Counted from the first letter of the stretch, positions 9,044 to 18,117 are shown. The stretch is DNA of 64,000 nucleotides from Harryflintia acetispora (GCA_004340125.1 SLUK01000003.1:1-64000), one strand, 5' to 3'. Numbers and translations are program-made. The notes: a model not told the origin generated them from the sequence alone.

Positions 9044-9848
9044 AACTGCACAGCCCAGCGCGTGGGACCGCCTGCAGATCGTGCGGGAGAAGACCCGGCC
9101 CACCGCGACCGACTATATCCCGATGATCTTTGACCGGCACTACGAGCTGCACGGCGACCGCTGCTTCGGTGACGACCATGCCATCTGGGGCGGGATCGCC
9201 AAGATAGACGAGATGCCCGTCACCGTCATCGCCCAGGTCAAGGGCCACAACCTCGAGGAAAACAAGCGCTCCAACTTCTCCATGCCCCATCCCGAGGGGT
9301 ACCGTAAGGCCCTGCGGCTGATGAAGCAGGCCGAGAAGTTTCACCGTCCGGTGATCTGTTTCATCGACACCCCCGGCGCGTTCTGCGGCGTGGGCGCCGA
9401 GGAGCGCGGGCAGGGCGAGGCGATCGCCCGAAATTTGATGGAGCTCATGCAGCTGCGTACCCCCATCGTGTCCATCGTGCTGGGCGAGGGCGGCAGCGGC
9501 GGCGCGCTGGCGCTGGGTGTCTGCGACGAGCTGGCCATGCTCTCCAACGCGGTCTATTCGGTCATCTCCCCGCGGGGATTTGCCAGCATCCTCTGGAAGG
9601 ACCCGAGCCGGGAAAAGGAGGCGGCCAATCTGATGAAGATCACCGCGCCCGACCTGGTAGAAATGAAGATTGCCGAGGCGATCATTGCCGAACCTGCCGG
9701 CGGGGCGCATATGAACCCGCCTCTGATGGCTAGTAATATCGCTGAATATCTACGGAGCACTCTGTTAAAATTAAACAAATTGCCTATTGATATTTTGTTA
9801 CAGAAACGATATGATAAGTTTAGATTAATCGGGGAATACACCGAATAA
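9036..9848 (+). CDS. accA: Acetyl-CoA carboxylase carboxyltransferase alpha subunit AccA
   Basis: Partner of AccD. The 270-aa protein has the family's GAFCGVGAEERGQGEAIA and GEGGSGGALALG segments. Start at ATG 9036 with GGGAGG 6 nt before it, inside the end of accD. The last 40 codons (from about 9728) are strikingly AT-rich compared with the rest, and carry a near-consensus promoter for acpP, so coding constraint has been combined with a regulatory signal. Confidence 0.95.
   Translation: MAKTAQPSAWDRLQIVREKTRPTATDYIPMIFDRHYELHGDRCFGDDHAIWGGIAKIDEMPVTVIAQVKGHNLEENKRSNFSMPHPEGYRKALRLMKQAEKFHRPVICFIDTPGAFCGVGAEERGQGEAIARNLMELMQLRTPIVSIVLGEGGSGGALALGVCDELAMLSNAVYSVISPRGFASILWKDPSREKEAANLMKITAPDLVEMKIAEAIIAEPAGGAHMNPPLMASNIAEYLRSTLLKLNKLPIDILLQKRYDKFRLIGEYTE
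9787..9815 (+). promoter_or_regulatory. Internal sigma-A promoter for acpP inside accA
   Basis: TTGATA at 9787-9792 and TATGAT at 9810-9815 with a 17-bp spacer. The spacer contains TGTTACA (9796-9802), the same heptamer as in the dyad region of the fabH promoter. This would let the cell make extra acyl carrier protein independently of the long operon. Confidence 0.65.
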
Positions 9849-9894
9849 ACCCGGTTGTTTGATATTTAAAAACAGATAATCAGGAGGAAAATCA

Positions 9895-10134
9895 ATGGAT
9901 ATTTTTGAGAAGGTACGTCAGCTCTTAGTCGAGCAGCTGGACGTCGATGCCGAGCTGGTCACCATGGAGGCTTCCATCACCGAGGATCTGGGCGCCGATT
10001 CGCTGGATCTCGTGGATCTGGTCATGGAGCTGGAGAACGAGTTCGATACCGAGATTCCGGATGAGGACATCCAGACCATCAAGACTGTGGGCGACGTGGT
10101 CAAGTACATCGAGAAAATGAAAGCCGCGGAATAA
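9895..10134 (+). CDS. acpP: Acyl carrier protein
   Basis: Carries growing acyl chains on 4'-phosphopantetheine. A 79-aa acidic helical protein with GADSLDLVDL, where Ser36 is the attachment site. AGGAGG precedes ATG 9895. Being last in the cluster behind accA is less usual than a place next to fabG or fabF, but the promoter in the end of accA and the terminator behind it make acpP a near-independent unit, in line with the high demand for this protein. Confidence 0.96.
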   Translation: MDIFEKVRQLLVEQLDVDAELVTMEASITEDLGADSLDLVDLVMELENEFDTEIPDEDIQTIKTVGDVVKYIEKMKAAE

Positions 10135-10146
10135 AGAAATACAAAA

Positions 10147-10170
10147 AAGGGCAGCCGACGGGCTGCCCTT
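10147..10170 (+). terminator. Intrinsic terminator after acpP
   Basis: A 10-bp perfect stem (10147-10156 with 10161-10170), GACG loop, then a T-rich tract; it also has A residues on its left side, so it can serve the convergent gene ending at 10182. Confidence 0.85.
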
Positions 10171-10181
10171 CTTTGTTCTCT

Positions 10182-11624
10182 TTATTGGGAAAGGCCGATG
10201 GAGGCCCTTTCCGGCGAAGCCGCGCCTTGCGTCCGCGCGCCGCTTTCGCGGCGCTCGAAGGCCTGGAGCACCGGGGCTGAGGTGGTGCGCTCGCTGCCTG
10301 AGGCGTCGGTATAGGTCACTTCTCCCATCGTCCAGGTGTCCGTAAAGTCCCAGCCGGGGAAGGAGCTCTCGACGGCGAAAGCGGCTTCTCCGAGGGGTGC
10401 GGCTCCGCTGTTCGAGGCCGGGGAACCGATCCCATAGCTGGCGGAGCCGGACAAATAATAGGAATCCGAAACCGAGCCATAGTTGAAGGAGGAGTGGAGC
10501 AGGCGGCTTCCCACCACTGCGCCGGGGACGGCGGTGCCGCCCATGGCATTGGGGAGCGAATAAGAATTGTGCAGCTGCGCAGAATAGCCCGTGCTGCAAA
10601 AGAGATACCCGGCGATGCCGCCGCCCGCATGATAGGTATAACTTGAATTAGAGATGGTAATTTTTACTTCGACACCCGCACTGTAACAATCGGAAAGCGC
10701 CAGGTTGCCGCTTGAGGCATGAAAATAGCCCGCGATGCCTCCACAGGAGGGGGCCTCAAGGGTTCCGTTGATGGCCCGGCAGCCCCGGATGCTGGCATTA
10801 TAATGAGAGGCGCCGACAATCCCACCAGCGCCGAACAACTTTCCGGAGAACGAGAAGTTTTCGACCCCAAAATTTTGAATGATGCCCTCGGAGACATAGC
10901 CGAAGACCCCTGAATCATAACCGTATGTGCCCATATCCGTCGCGTTGCCTGTGGCGCAGTAGCTCAGATTGTATAGGGAATGACCCGCGCCGTCGTACTG
11001 CCCGATGAAACCGGTATTGGCAGAGTGTTGCTTGGCGATCGGCACCCAGTTGCCGTTGTCGGGGTCGCTGTCCGCATCAAAGGGCCTCCCATCCCGGTAA
11101 AACGTGGGATCGAGCAGGTCGATGTCCCGGCTTTGGAGAAAGTACTGTCCGGCCCGCCTGTGCGCGTCGTGGTCGAGGTGGCGCAGCTGTGCGGGGCAGG
11201 AGACGATATAGGGATCGTCCGCCGTGCCGCTGCCGTAGAGGAAGCCGCCCTCCGCCGCGGTATGCCCGCAGACCGGCTGGGGTGTGAACACCTGCTCCTT
11301 GCTCGAGGCGGTATCCAGCCCCTCGCGGCCCGGCTCGGGCAGGGCGGTGACCTTGATCGTATAGGTCTTTTCCGGCAGGCATTCGACCGGCAGGAAAACC
11401 GTCTGCGCTCGGGTGATCGAGTCGAAGGACTTGGAGCAGACAGCCTCTTGGCTCCCCGCCTCATAGACCTCGAACCGGTAGCGCCCGGTTCGAGGGGAGG
11501 GGGTGAATTCCACCTCGATCCCACGCACGCTCTGATACCCTGCGGCCTGCGCCCCTGCCGCCGCAGTGGGCAGCGCCAGCCAAAGCAGCAGGAGCAGTAG
11601 CGCACAAAATCCCAATCGTTTCAT
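10182..11624 (-). CDS. Secreted GLUG/beta-helix-type protein, paralogue 1
   Basis: A 480-aa exported protein: signal peptide in the first 26 residues (MKRLGF, hydrophobic run, ATAAAGAQA-like cleavage region). Then a beta-rich domain whose EVYEAGSQE and LPEKTYTIKVTALPEP segments resemble a fibronectin-like fold, then GSGTADDPYIV followed by repeats of the type GGIVG and GGIAGY that mark GLUG-type right-handed beta-helix surface proteins. ATG 11624 follows GAGGGAG by 4 nt. No anchor motif is seen, so it is probably secreted or wall-bound without sortase. It is a close tandem copy of the next gene; the ends match best and the central repeats (roughly residues 210-350) have diverged. Substrate or partner is not known. 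Confidence 0.7.
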   Translation of the reverse strand: MKRLGFCALLLLLLWLALPTAAAGAQAAGYQSVRGIEVEFTPSPRTGRYRFEVYEAGSQEAVCSKSFDSITRAQTVFLPVECLPEKTYTIKVTALPEPGREGLDTASSKEQVFTPQPVCGHTAAEGGFLYGSGTADDPYIVSCPAQLRHLDHDAHRRAGQYFLQSRDIDLLDPTFYRDGRPFDADSDPDNGNWVPIAKQHSANTGFIGQYDGAGHSLYNLSYCATGNATDMGTYGYDSGVFGYVSEGIIQNFGVENFSFSGKLFGAGGIVGASHYNASIRGCRAINGTLEAPSCGGIAGYFHASSGNLALSDCYSAGVEVKITISNSSYTYHAGGGIAGYLFCSTGYSAQLHNSYSLPNAMGGTAVPGAVVGSRLLHSSFNYGSVSDSYYLSGSASYGIGSPASNSGAAPLGEAAFAVESSFPGWDFTDTWTMGEVTYTDASGSERTTSAPVLQAFERRESGARTQGAASPERASIGLSQ

Positions 11625-11640
11625 CAATCTCCCTCGCCTT

Positions 11641-11848
11641 CTTGACCGCTAGAAAGGCTTGCATGCGGTCAAGTCAGGGCGGGATTCCTACCCTCGATGG
11701 AGGCAAAGGGGCAAAATGCTTGTAAAATTTTCAAGGATATGGTAAAATTAAGGTAGTTTTTCCAGGATTCCTGTTCTTTTCTCTGGGTTTTTGAGCATTC
11801 CATTAACAGATAAGACCGCCAGCAAGCCTTGCTCGCGGTCTTTTTTAT
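11641..11848. repeat. Hairpin pair (GACCGC family) and shared element between the two paralogues
   Basis: Two inverted repeats with GACCGC/GCGGTC arms lie at 11641-11672 (arms CTTGACCGC and GCGGTCAAG) and 11812-11845 (arms AAGACCGC and GCGGTCTT, inner AGCAAG/TTGCT, followed by six T on the plus strand). Between them is an AT-rich stretch with ATATGGTAAAATTAAG, also present upstream of the second paralogue. The whole arrangement recurs at 13308-13503, so each gene is preceded by the same module: hairpin, spacer, hairpin. Either duplicated promoter and terminator signals or remains of the tandem duplication. Confidence 0.65.
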
Positions 11849-11858
11849 GTCCGCAATC

Positions 11859-13286
11859 CTAATCCGAAAGGCCGATGGAGGCTTCTTTCAGAGGCGCGGC
11901 GCTTTGTATCCGCGCGCTGTTTTTTTGACGCTCGAAGACCTGGAGGACCGGAGCTGAGATGGTGCGCTCGCTGCCCGAGGCATCGGTATAGGTCACTTCT
12001 CCCATCGTCCAGGTGTCCACGAAGTCCCAGCCGGGGAAGGAGCTCTCGGCGGCGAAAGCGGCTTCTCCGAGGGGTGCGGCTCCGCTGTTCGAGGCCGGGG
12101 AACCGATTCCATAGCTGGCGGAGCCGGACAAATAATAGGAATCCGAAACCGAGCCATAGTTTTCAGAAACAGCCGCATCCAAATACCGGCTTCCTAAGAC
12201 GGCGCCGGGCGTGACCACGCCTCCCATAGCATTTGGAATGGCGTAGGCATTTCGCAGCTGTACAGAATTTCCGGGATTACGGAACATGTGTCCTGCAATC
12301 CCGCCGCCGGCGTGGTAGCGCGACTCATAGTTGGTGATGGTCACTTGCATTCCGGCGCTGTAGCAGTCCGACACCACCTCGTTGCCCCATGACGCGTGAA
12401 AATACCCGCTGATGCCGCCGCAGGAAGGCCCTTTGAGCGTGCCGTTGACCGCCCGGCAGCGTTGTACGGATATTGCGTAGTGGGAAGCGCCGACAAACCC
12501 TGCGGCGCCGAAATTTCCACAGGAAAAATTGAAGTTCTCCACACTGAGATTTTGAATGCTTCCGCCACTGATGTAGCCGAAGAGCGCTGCGTTGCAATTG
12601 GTGGAGGTGGCGTGATAAGTCAGATTCTTCACTGAATGACCGCCGCCGTCGTATTGCCCGATGAAGCCGTCAGTGCTGAGATGCTCCTTGGCGATCGGCA
12701 CCCAGTTGCCGTTGCCAGAATCATTGTCCGCGTCGTAGGGCCTCCCATCCCGGTAAAACGCAGGGTCGAGCAGGTCGATGTCCCGACTTTGGAGAAAGTA
12801 CTGTCCGGCCCGCCTGTGTGCATCGTGGTCGAGGTGTCGCAGCTGCGCGGGGCTGGAGACGATATAGGGGTCGTCCGCCGTGCCGCTGCCGTAGAGGAAG
12901 CCTCCTTCGGCCAGGGCGTGCCCGCAGACCGGCTGGGGTGTGAACGCCTGCTCCTTGCTCGCGGCGGCGTCCAGCCCCTCGCGGCCCGGCTCGGGCAGGG
13001 CGGTGACCTTGATCGTATAGGTCTTTTCCGGCAGACATTCGACCGGCAGGAAAACCGCCTGCTCTCCAGTGAGCGAGTCGAAGGACTTGGAGCAGGCGGT
13101 TTCCTGGCTCCCCGCCTCATAGACCTCGAACCGGTAGCGCCCGGTTCGGGGGGAGGGGGTGAATTCCACCTCGATCCCGCGCACACTCTGATACCCTACG
13201 GCCTGCGCCCCTGCCGCCGCAGTGGCGGTGAGGAGCGTTCCCAGCAGGACGAGCGCGGCGAGACAGTATAACCTGATCTTTTTCAT
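11859..13286 (-). CDS. Secreted GLUG/beta-helix-type protein, paralogue 2
   Basis: A 475-aa tandem paralogue of the gene at 10182-11624 with the same order: signal peptide (MKKIRLYCLAALVLLG, cleavage near AAAGAQA), a beta-rich domain of about 110 residues, GSGTADDPYIVSS, and GLUG-like repeats (GYISGGSIQN, GGISGYFHAS, GGGIAGHMF). ATG 13286 is chosen because AAGGGAAA precedes it at good spacing; an in-frame upstream extension has no signal sequence character. Identity with paralogue 1 is highest in the first 200 and last 90 residues, while the middle differs in sequence and in some repeats, as expected for a surface protein under diversifying selection or gene conversion. Confidence 0.7.
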   Translation of the reverse strand: MKKIRLYCLAALVLLGTLLTATAAAGAQAVGYQSVRGIEVEFTPSPRTGRYRFEVYEAGSQETACSKSFDSLTGEQAVFLPVECLPEKTYTIKVTALPEPGREGLDAAASKEQAFTPQPVCGHALAEGGFLYGSGTADDPYIVSSPAQLRHLDHDAHRRAGQYFLQSRDIDLLDPAFYRDGRPYDADNDSGNGNWVPIAKEHLSTDGFIGQYDGGGHSVKNLTYHATSTNCNAALFGYISGGSIQNLSVENFNFSCGNFGAAGFVGASHYAISVQRCRAVNGTLKGPSCGGISGYFHASWGNEVVSDCYSAGMQVTITNYESRYHAGGGIAGHMFRNPGNSVQLRNAYAIPNAMGGVVTPGAVLGSRYLDAAVSENYGSVSDSYYLSGSASYGIGSPASNSGAAPLGEAAFAAESSFPGWDFVDTWTMGEVTYTDASGSERTISAPVLQVFERQKNSARIQSAAPLKEASIGLSD

Positions 13287-13307
13287 CGGATATTTCCCTT
13301 CCTTTAT

Positions 13308-13503
13308 GACCGCAAGAAACGCATGCTTGCGGTCGCCAAAGCGCGGGAACCGGGCTGCAGGAGAGCAAAATAGCCGGGATGCTTGAAAAAAATGCAAGTA
13401 TATGGTAAAATTAAGTCAAAATTTCCATGAAACTGTTTTGAATTTCCCAGTTTATGGGGAAAGGCCTAGAAATCCTGACCGCAAGCATGCGTTGCTTGCG
13501 GTC
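13308..13503. repeat. Second GACCGC hairpin pair upstream of paralogue 2
   Basis: Inverted repeats GACCGCAAG/CTTGCGGTC at 13308-13334 and GACCGCAAGCA/TGCTTGCGGTC at 13477-13503, with the shared ATATGGTAAAATTAAG element between them near 13395-13415. Same layout as at 11641-11848. Confidence 0.65.
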
Positions 13504-13517
13504 ATTTTAATTGCAAA

Positions 13518-13544
13518 AAGGCCGCCGGACGTTCCGGCGGCCTT
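13518..13544 (-). terminator. Intrinsic terminator of the 2-oxoacid oxidoreductase operon
   Basis: Perfect 12-bp GC-rich stem (13518-13529 with 13533-13544), 3-nt loop, and five T following on the minus strand, just downstream of the gamma-subunit gene. Confidence 0.9.
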
Positions 13545-13576
13545 GGATTTATATAGGTGTTGGGGGGTGTAAAACG

Positions 13577-14110
13577 TTATTGAGCCGCCCCCAGGGCGAT
13601 GGCGCGCTTGTTGGCGTCAATTAAATGCGCCTTGCGCGCGGGCACACACTTGTCGATCGCTTTGTCGATGCTCTCATTGCTCACGAAGGGACGCTCGGCA
13701 ATCATCTTCCCGATCAGGATGATGTTTGCGAGCCCGTCGAGCCCCTGCTCCTTGCTGAGGCTGGTGGCGGGGACGTAGCAGACGGTGATGTCCTCTCTTT
13801 CGCACCTGCGGTCCACCAGCGCGCTGTCCAGGATGGCCAGTCCACCGGGTACCACCGCGTCGATGAACTTGTCATAGGACGGGGTGTTCATCGCCACCAG
13901 GATGTCCGGTGCGAGCACCAGCGGCGAGCCGATGGGATGGTCCGAAATGCAGACGCTGCAGTTGGCGGTGCCCCCGCGCATCTCAGGGCCGTAGGAGGGC
14001 AGCCAGCTGACCTGGCGCTCCTCCATCAGCCCCGCGTAGGCGAGCACCTTTCCCGCGAAAAGGATCCCCTGTCCGCCGAAGCCGGCAAGAAGAATGTTTG
14101 TCGCAGCCAT
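13577..14110 (-). CDS. vorC: 2-oxoacid:ferredoxin oxidoreductase gamma subunit (VorC/KorC type)
   Basis: Gamma subunit of a ferredoxin-dependent 2-oxoacid oxidoreductase, which turns a 2-oxoacid plus CoA into acyl-CoA, CO2 and reduced ferredoxin. The 177-aa protein begins MAATNILLAGFGGQGILFAG, with the GFGGQG motif typical of this subunit, and has the GPEMRGGTANC segment. The start at 14110 shares one base with the beta-subunit stop (TGATG). Substrate (branched-chain 2-oxoacid versus 2-oxoglutarate) cannot be fixed from sequence; the alpha subunit looks most like VorB. Terminator follows at 13518-13544. Confidence 0.88.
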   Translation of the reverse strand: MAATNILLAGFGGQGILFAGKVLAYAGLMEERQVSWLPSYGPEMRGGTANCSVCISDHPIGSPLVLAPDILVAMNTPSYDKFIDAVVPGGLAILDSALVDRRCEREDITVCYVPATSLSKEQGLDGLANIILIGKMIAERPFVSNESIDKAIDKCVPARKAHLIDANKRAIALGAAQ

Positions 14111-14861
14111 CAGTTTTCCCCCTCCCCGGTTTTGTCCTTGTATACCCCCAGCGGGTAGTAGGGCAGCATGTTGTCCTTGAGCCAATCCAGCGCCTCCACC
14201 GGGGTGAGGCCCCAGTTGGTCGGACAGGTGGAAACCACCTCGACCATCGAGAAGCCCTTGCCCGCGAGCTGGGCCTGGAAGGCCTTCTTGATGGCGGCCT
14301 TGGCCTTGCGGATGTTCGGGATGTCGCAGACGGTCACCCGCTCGAGATAGGCCGGCCCGTCGAGGGTGGCGAGCATCTCACACACATGCACCGGCCAGCC
14401 GGCCACCTTCGGATCCCGCCCGTAGGGGGTGGTCTGGGTGACCTGCCCGGGCAGGGTGGTCGGGGCCATCTGGCCGCCGGTCATGCCGTAAATGGCGTTG
14501 TTGACGAAGATGACGGTGATGTTTTCACCCCGGGTCGCGGCATGCACCGTCTCGGCGGTGCCGATGGCGGCCAGGTCCCCGTCGCCCTGGTAGGTGAAAA
14601 CCACGTTGTCGGGCAGCGAGCGCTTGAGCCCGGTGGCGACGGCGGGGGCCCGCCCGTGGGCGGCCTGCACCATGTCGCAGGTATAGTAGTCATAGGCCGT
14701 GACCGAGCAGCCGACCGGCGCCACGCCGATGGTGATCCCGTCGATCCCCAGCTCCTCGATGGTCTCGGCGACCAGCTTCTGGATGATCCCGTGGGTGCAC
14801 CCCGGGCAGTAGGAGAGGGTCGCGTCGGTCAGGGTGGAGGGCTTCTTATATACGATGGCCA

Positions 14862-14862
<1 letters not shown>
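14110..14862 (-). CDS. vorA: 2-oxoacid:ferredoxin oxidoreductase beta subunit, thiamine-diphosphate binding
   Basis: The catalytic beta subunit: thiamine diphosphate site GDGD at 93-96 with the metal-binding NNAIYGMTGGQ segment from 121, and Cys19 and Cys22 in YCPGC near the N terminus, as in KorB/VorA proteins. 250 aa, full length. It overlaps the alpha-subunit gene at its start and the gamma gene at its end (one-base overlaps), so the three subunits are translated together. Reduced ferredoxin produced here can feed the [FeFe]-hydrogenase whose maturation genes lie further along the window. Confidence 0.9.
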
Positions 14863-15926
<1,064 letters not shown>

Positions 15927-15936
15927 TGCTAATCAA

Positions 15937-16143
15937 CTACCTTTCTACGGTTATCGCGCTGTCCGGGCAGATCATCCCGCACATCCCGCAGCCGATGCAC
16001 AGATCGGCGAATTTGACGATGGACGGGTTATAGCCTTTGGCGTTGAGCCTGTCCGGGTCCAGAATCAAAACCTTCTTGGGACAGGTATGTACGCAGAGGC
16101 CGCAGCCCTTGCAGACGTTCTCATCAATGGTAACTTTCGGCAT
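15937..16143 (-). CDS. vorD: 2x[4Fe-4S] ferredoxin, delta subunit of the oxidoreductase
   Basis: A 68-aa ferredoxin starting MPKVTIDENVCKGCGLC, with two CxxCxxCxxxCP motifs (CKGCGLCVHTCP and CIGCGMCGMICP). It carries electrons from the thiamine-dependent core to soluble ferredoxin. ATG 16143 is preceded by GGAGG; a longer reading frame upstream overlaps the P-loop gene and is not needed. First of the four subunit genes, 26 bp after the ATPase gene. Confidence 0.92.
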   Translation of the reverse strand: MPKVTIDENVCKGCGLCVHTCPKKVLILDPDRLNAKGYNPSIVKFADLCIGCGMCGMICPDSAITVER

Positions 16144-16169
16144 TTCATATGCCTCCTTTATCGAATAAT

Positions 16170-16853
16170 CTATAAATGCTGCCTGTTCCAGGGCTTGTCG
16201 ACATACAGGTCGATGGGGTAAATATCCTCGACACTTTGCAGCTCCCCACAAAGCGCGCGCGGGGCCGTGGTGCAAAGCAGGGGCAGCGCGCACAGGGCGG
16301 AGAGCTCCCACGCGGGCCCCAAAGCCCTTTGGATCACTGCGGCGCTCGTCTCCTCGCCGAGGTTCGAGTTGTTGACGAGGAAGCCGCAGGTAAGTCTCGC
16401 GGCTCCGTTGATCCCGTCCAATATTTCCTTGGTTTCCTCGGCCCCGTTTTCGAGGAAACGGTAATGGTTGTGGACATAGAGCATGCTGTAGGGGCGCTTC
16501 GCGATCTCGGGCGCGTACCGCCCGAGGGCAATGGCCCCCGCATCGTCCCCGCCCACATCCACGATCACGGTTTTCTCCCGGTCACCCAGCGCGGCGGACA
16601 CCCCCGCGCCCAGCACCGGGATGTCCAGGTTGGTGTTGGCGAACGGCGGCATGATCGTCTCGATCCCGCGTTGCTGCAGCAGTCCGGTGAAGTCGGCCGT
16701 GCGGAAATAGGGGTTTACGATGTCCAGATCGCACACCGCCACCCGCCGCCCCGCCTTCTGCAAATCCAGCGCCAGGTTGACGGAAAAATTGGTCTTCCCG
16801 CTGCCGTAGTGCCCGGTGACCAGGATGACCCGTTCAAGCTTATCAAAAAACAA
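16170..16853 (-). CDS. P-loop ATPase (MinD/ParA-like) at the head of the oxidoreductase operon
   Basis: A 227-aa nucleotide-binding protein: Walker A GHYGSGKTN at 14-22, CDLDIVNPYFR near 41 and IVDVGGDDAGA near 96, i.e. a SIMIBI-class fold related to ParA/MinD and to CooC/NifH-like accessory ATPases. TTG start at 16853 lies about 10 nt after GGAGG. It is 26 bp upstream of the ferredoxin gene and reads in the same direction from the promoter at 16989-17017, so it is part of the operon. Role unknown; a maturation or iron-sulfur insertion job for the oxidoreductase would fit, but this is inference from position only. Confidence 0.75.
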   Translation of the reverse strand: MFFDKLERVILVTGHYGSGKTNFSVNLALDLQKAGRRVAVCDLDIVNPYFRTADFTGLLQQRGIETIMPPFANTNLDIPVLGAGVSAALGDREKTVIVDVGGDDAGAIALGRYAPEIAKRPYSMLYVHNHYRFLENGAEETKEILDGINGAARLTCGFLVNNSNLGEETSAAVIQRALGPAWELSALCALPLLCTTAPRALCGELQSVEDIYPIDLYVDKPWNRQHL

Positions 16854-16918
16854 CTGTGGTTCCCTCCGGTGATCGGCCTACAGCCATAAGAATTTAAATA
16901 TAGCTCAGCGTAAGCAAA

Positions 16919-16991
16919 GCAATAAAATTGGCCATGGACGTAGGCTGGCCATGAGAATTTTAAAAAATAGCTCAAAGAGCTATTTTTTATT
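16919..16991. repeat. Dispersed palindromic repeat, copy A
   Basis: About 73 bp, nearly the same (reverse orientation) as 57140-57220. It contains GGCCATG, taggcTGGCCatgagaatt and the hairpin AATAGCTC-aaa-GAGCTATT followed by T. A degenerate second half-copy (gccataagaatttaaatatagctc) lies beside it at 16881-16906. It falls in the 5' leader of the P-loop/oxidoreductase transcript and downstream of the SDR gene. Looks like a small intergenic mobile or structural repeat. Confidence 0.65.
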
Positions 16992-17017
16992 ATATCACAA
17001 CTAAAAACAGTGTACAA
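16989..17017 (-). promoter_or_regulatory. Sigma-A promoter of the P-loop ATPase-oxidoreductase operon
   Basis: On the minus strand TTGTAC (17017-17012) and TATAAT (16994-16989) with 17-bp spacing. Transcription would run through repeat A, whose hairpin would be right at the 5' end of the RNA. Confidence 0.75.
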
Positions 17018-17040
17018 CGAAAAAAATCATCCAAACGCCG

Positions 17041-17068
17041 GCGGGCCGCCAAAGCTTTGGCGGCCCGC
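17041..17068 (-). terminator. Perfect palindrome after the SDR gene, likely terminator
   Basis: A 28-bp perfect palindrome (arms GCGGGCCGCCAAAG) directly downstream of the SDR stop, with a T-run about 20 bases further along the minus strand. Confidence 0.6.
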
Positions 17069-17080
17069 AAGGGGAGATTG

Positions 17081-17989
17081 TCAGGAGCAGCCCACCGTCC
17101 CGCCGTTGGGATGGAGCACCTGCCCGCTCATATAGCTGGAATCGTCCGAAGCGAGGAAAACATAGCTGCCCGCCACCTCATAGGGCTGCCCCGCCCGCTT
17201 CATCGGCACCTTGGAGGTGCCGGTGCCGAAGGTTTCGACCTGTTTTGGGGAGAAGGAGGCGGGGATCAGCGGGGTCCAGATCGGCCCGGGGGCCACCCCG
17301 TTGACCCGGATCCCGGCGCTCTCGAGGGACAGGGAGAGCGAGCGGGTCAGCGCGAGGATCGCCCCCTTGGTGGCGCTGTAGTCGATCAGGGTGGGCTCGC
17401 CCTGGTAGGCGGTGACCGAGGTGGTGTTGATGATCGAGGCCCCGCGCCTGAGATAGGGCAGGGCGGCCTTGATCATAAAAAAGAAGCCGAAGACGTTGGT
17501 GCGGAAGGTGTTTTCCAGCTGCTGCTCGCTGATGTCGAGGATGCTTTTCTGCACGAACTGCACGGCGTGGTTGTTGACCAGCACATCCAGCCGCCCGAAG
17601 GCGCCGATGGCCTGGCGCACCGCCTTTTGCGCTTCGCTCTCCTTGCGCAGATCGCATTGCAGCGCCAGGCAGCGCCGGCCCATCGCCTCGACGTGTTCGC
17701 GGGTTTCCTTGGCGTCCTGCTGCTCGTTCAGGAAAACGAAGGCGATATCCGCCCCCTCTGCGGCGAAGGCATAGGCCACCGCCCGCCCGATCCCGCTGTC
17801 CCCGCCGGTGATCAGGGCGACCCGCCTGGCGAGCTTGCCGCCCTCTTGGCGGTAGGGGTTCTCGCTGATCGGCCGGGGGGTCATCACCGCCTCGATCCCG
17901 GGCTGGACGTCCTGATGCTGCGGGGGGAACGCCAGCGGGATGTCTTCACATTTTTGCTCGGTGCCGAGATATTCATAAACCGGATACAT
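17081..17989 (-). CDS. SDR-family oxidoreductase, general-stress-protein-39 (YdaD/YhdF) type
   Basis: A 302-aa short-chain dehydrogenase with an N-terminal extension of about 50 residues, as in Bacillus general stress protein 39 and related YhdF/YhxC enzymes. It shows TGGDSGIGRA at about 60-69, NNHA instead of the usual NNAG, and the catalytic YSATK. NNHAVQ is typical of this subfamily. Cofactor is NAD(P)H; the natural substrate is not known. A single gene followed by a palindromic terminator. The start at 17989 (MYPVYEYLG) has only a weak Shine-Dalgarno sequence, so a few residues could differ. Confidence 0.85.
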   Translation of the reverse strand: MYPVYEYLGTEQKCEDIPLAFPPQHQDVQPGIEAVMTPRPISENPYRQEGGKLARRVALITGGDSGIGRAVAYAFAAEGADIAFVFLNEQQDAKETREHVEAMGRRCLALQCDLRKESEAQKAVRQAIGAFGRLDVLVNNHAVQFVQKSILDISEQQLENTFRTNVFGFFFMIKAALPYLRRGASIINTTSVTAYQGEPTLIDYSATKGAILALTRSLSLSLESAGIRVNGVAPGPIWTPLIPASFSPKQVETFGTGTSKVPMKRAGQPYEVAGSYVFLASDDSSYMSGQVLHPNGGTVGCS

Positions 17990-18117
17990 CGTATCGCCGC
18001 CTCACTCTGTCATTTTTGCGCGGCTCCGCCCGGCTCAGACCGGACGGCGCCGCATCAAAAATATATTCGGCTCCCCGGCGTTCCATTCCGCACAGCACAA
18101 GGCGGTATGCCCGTCCT

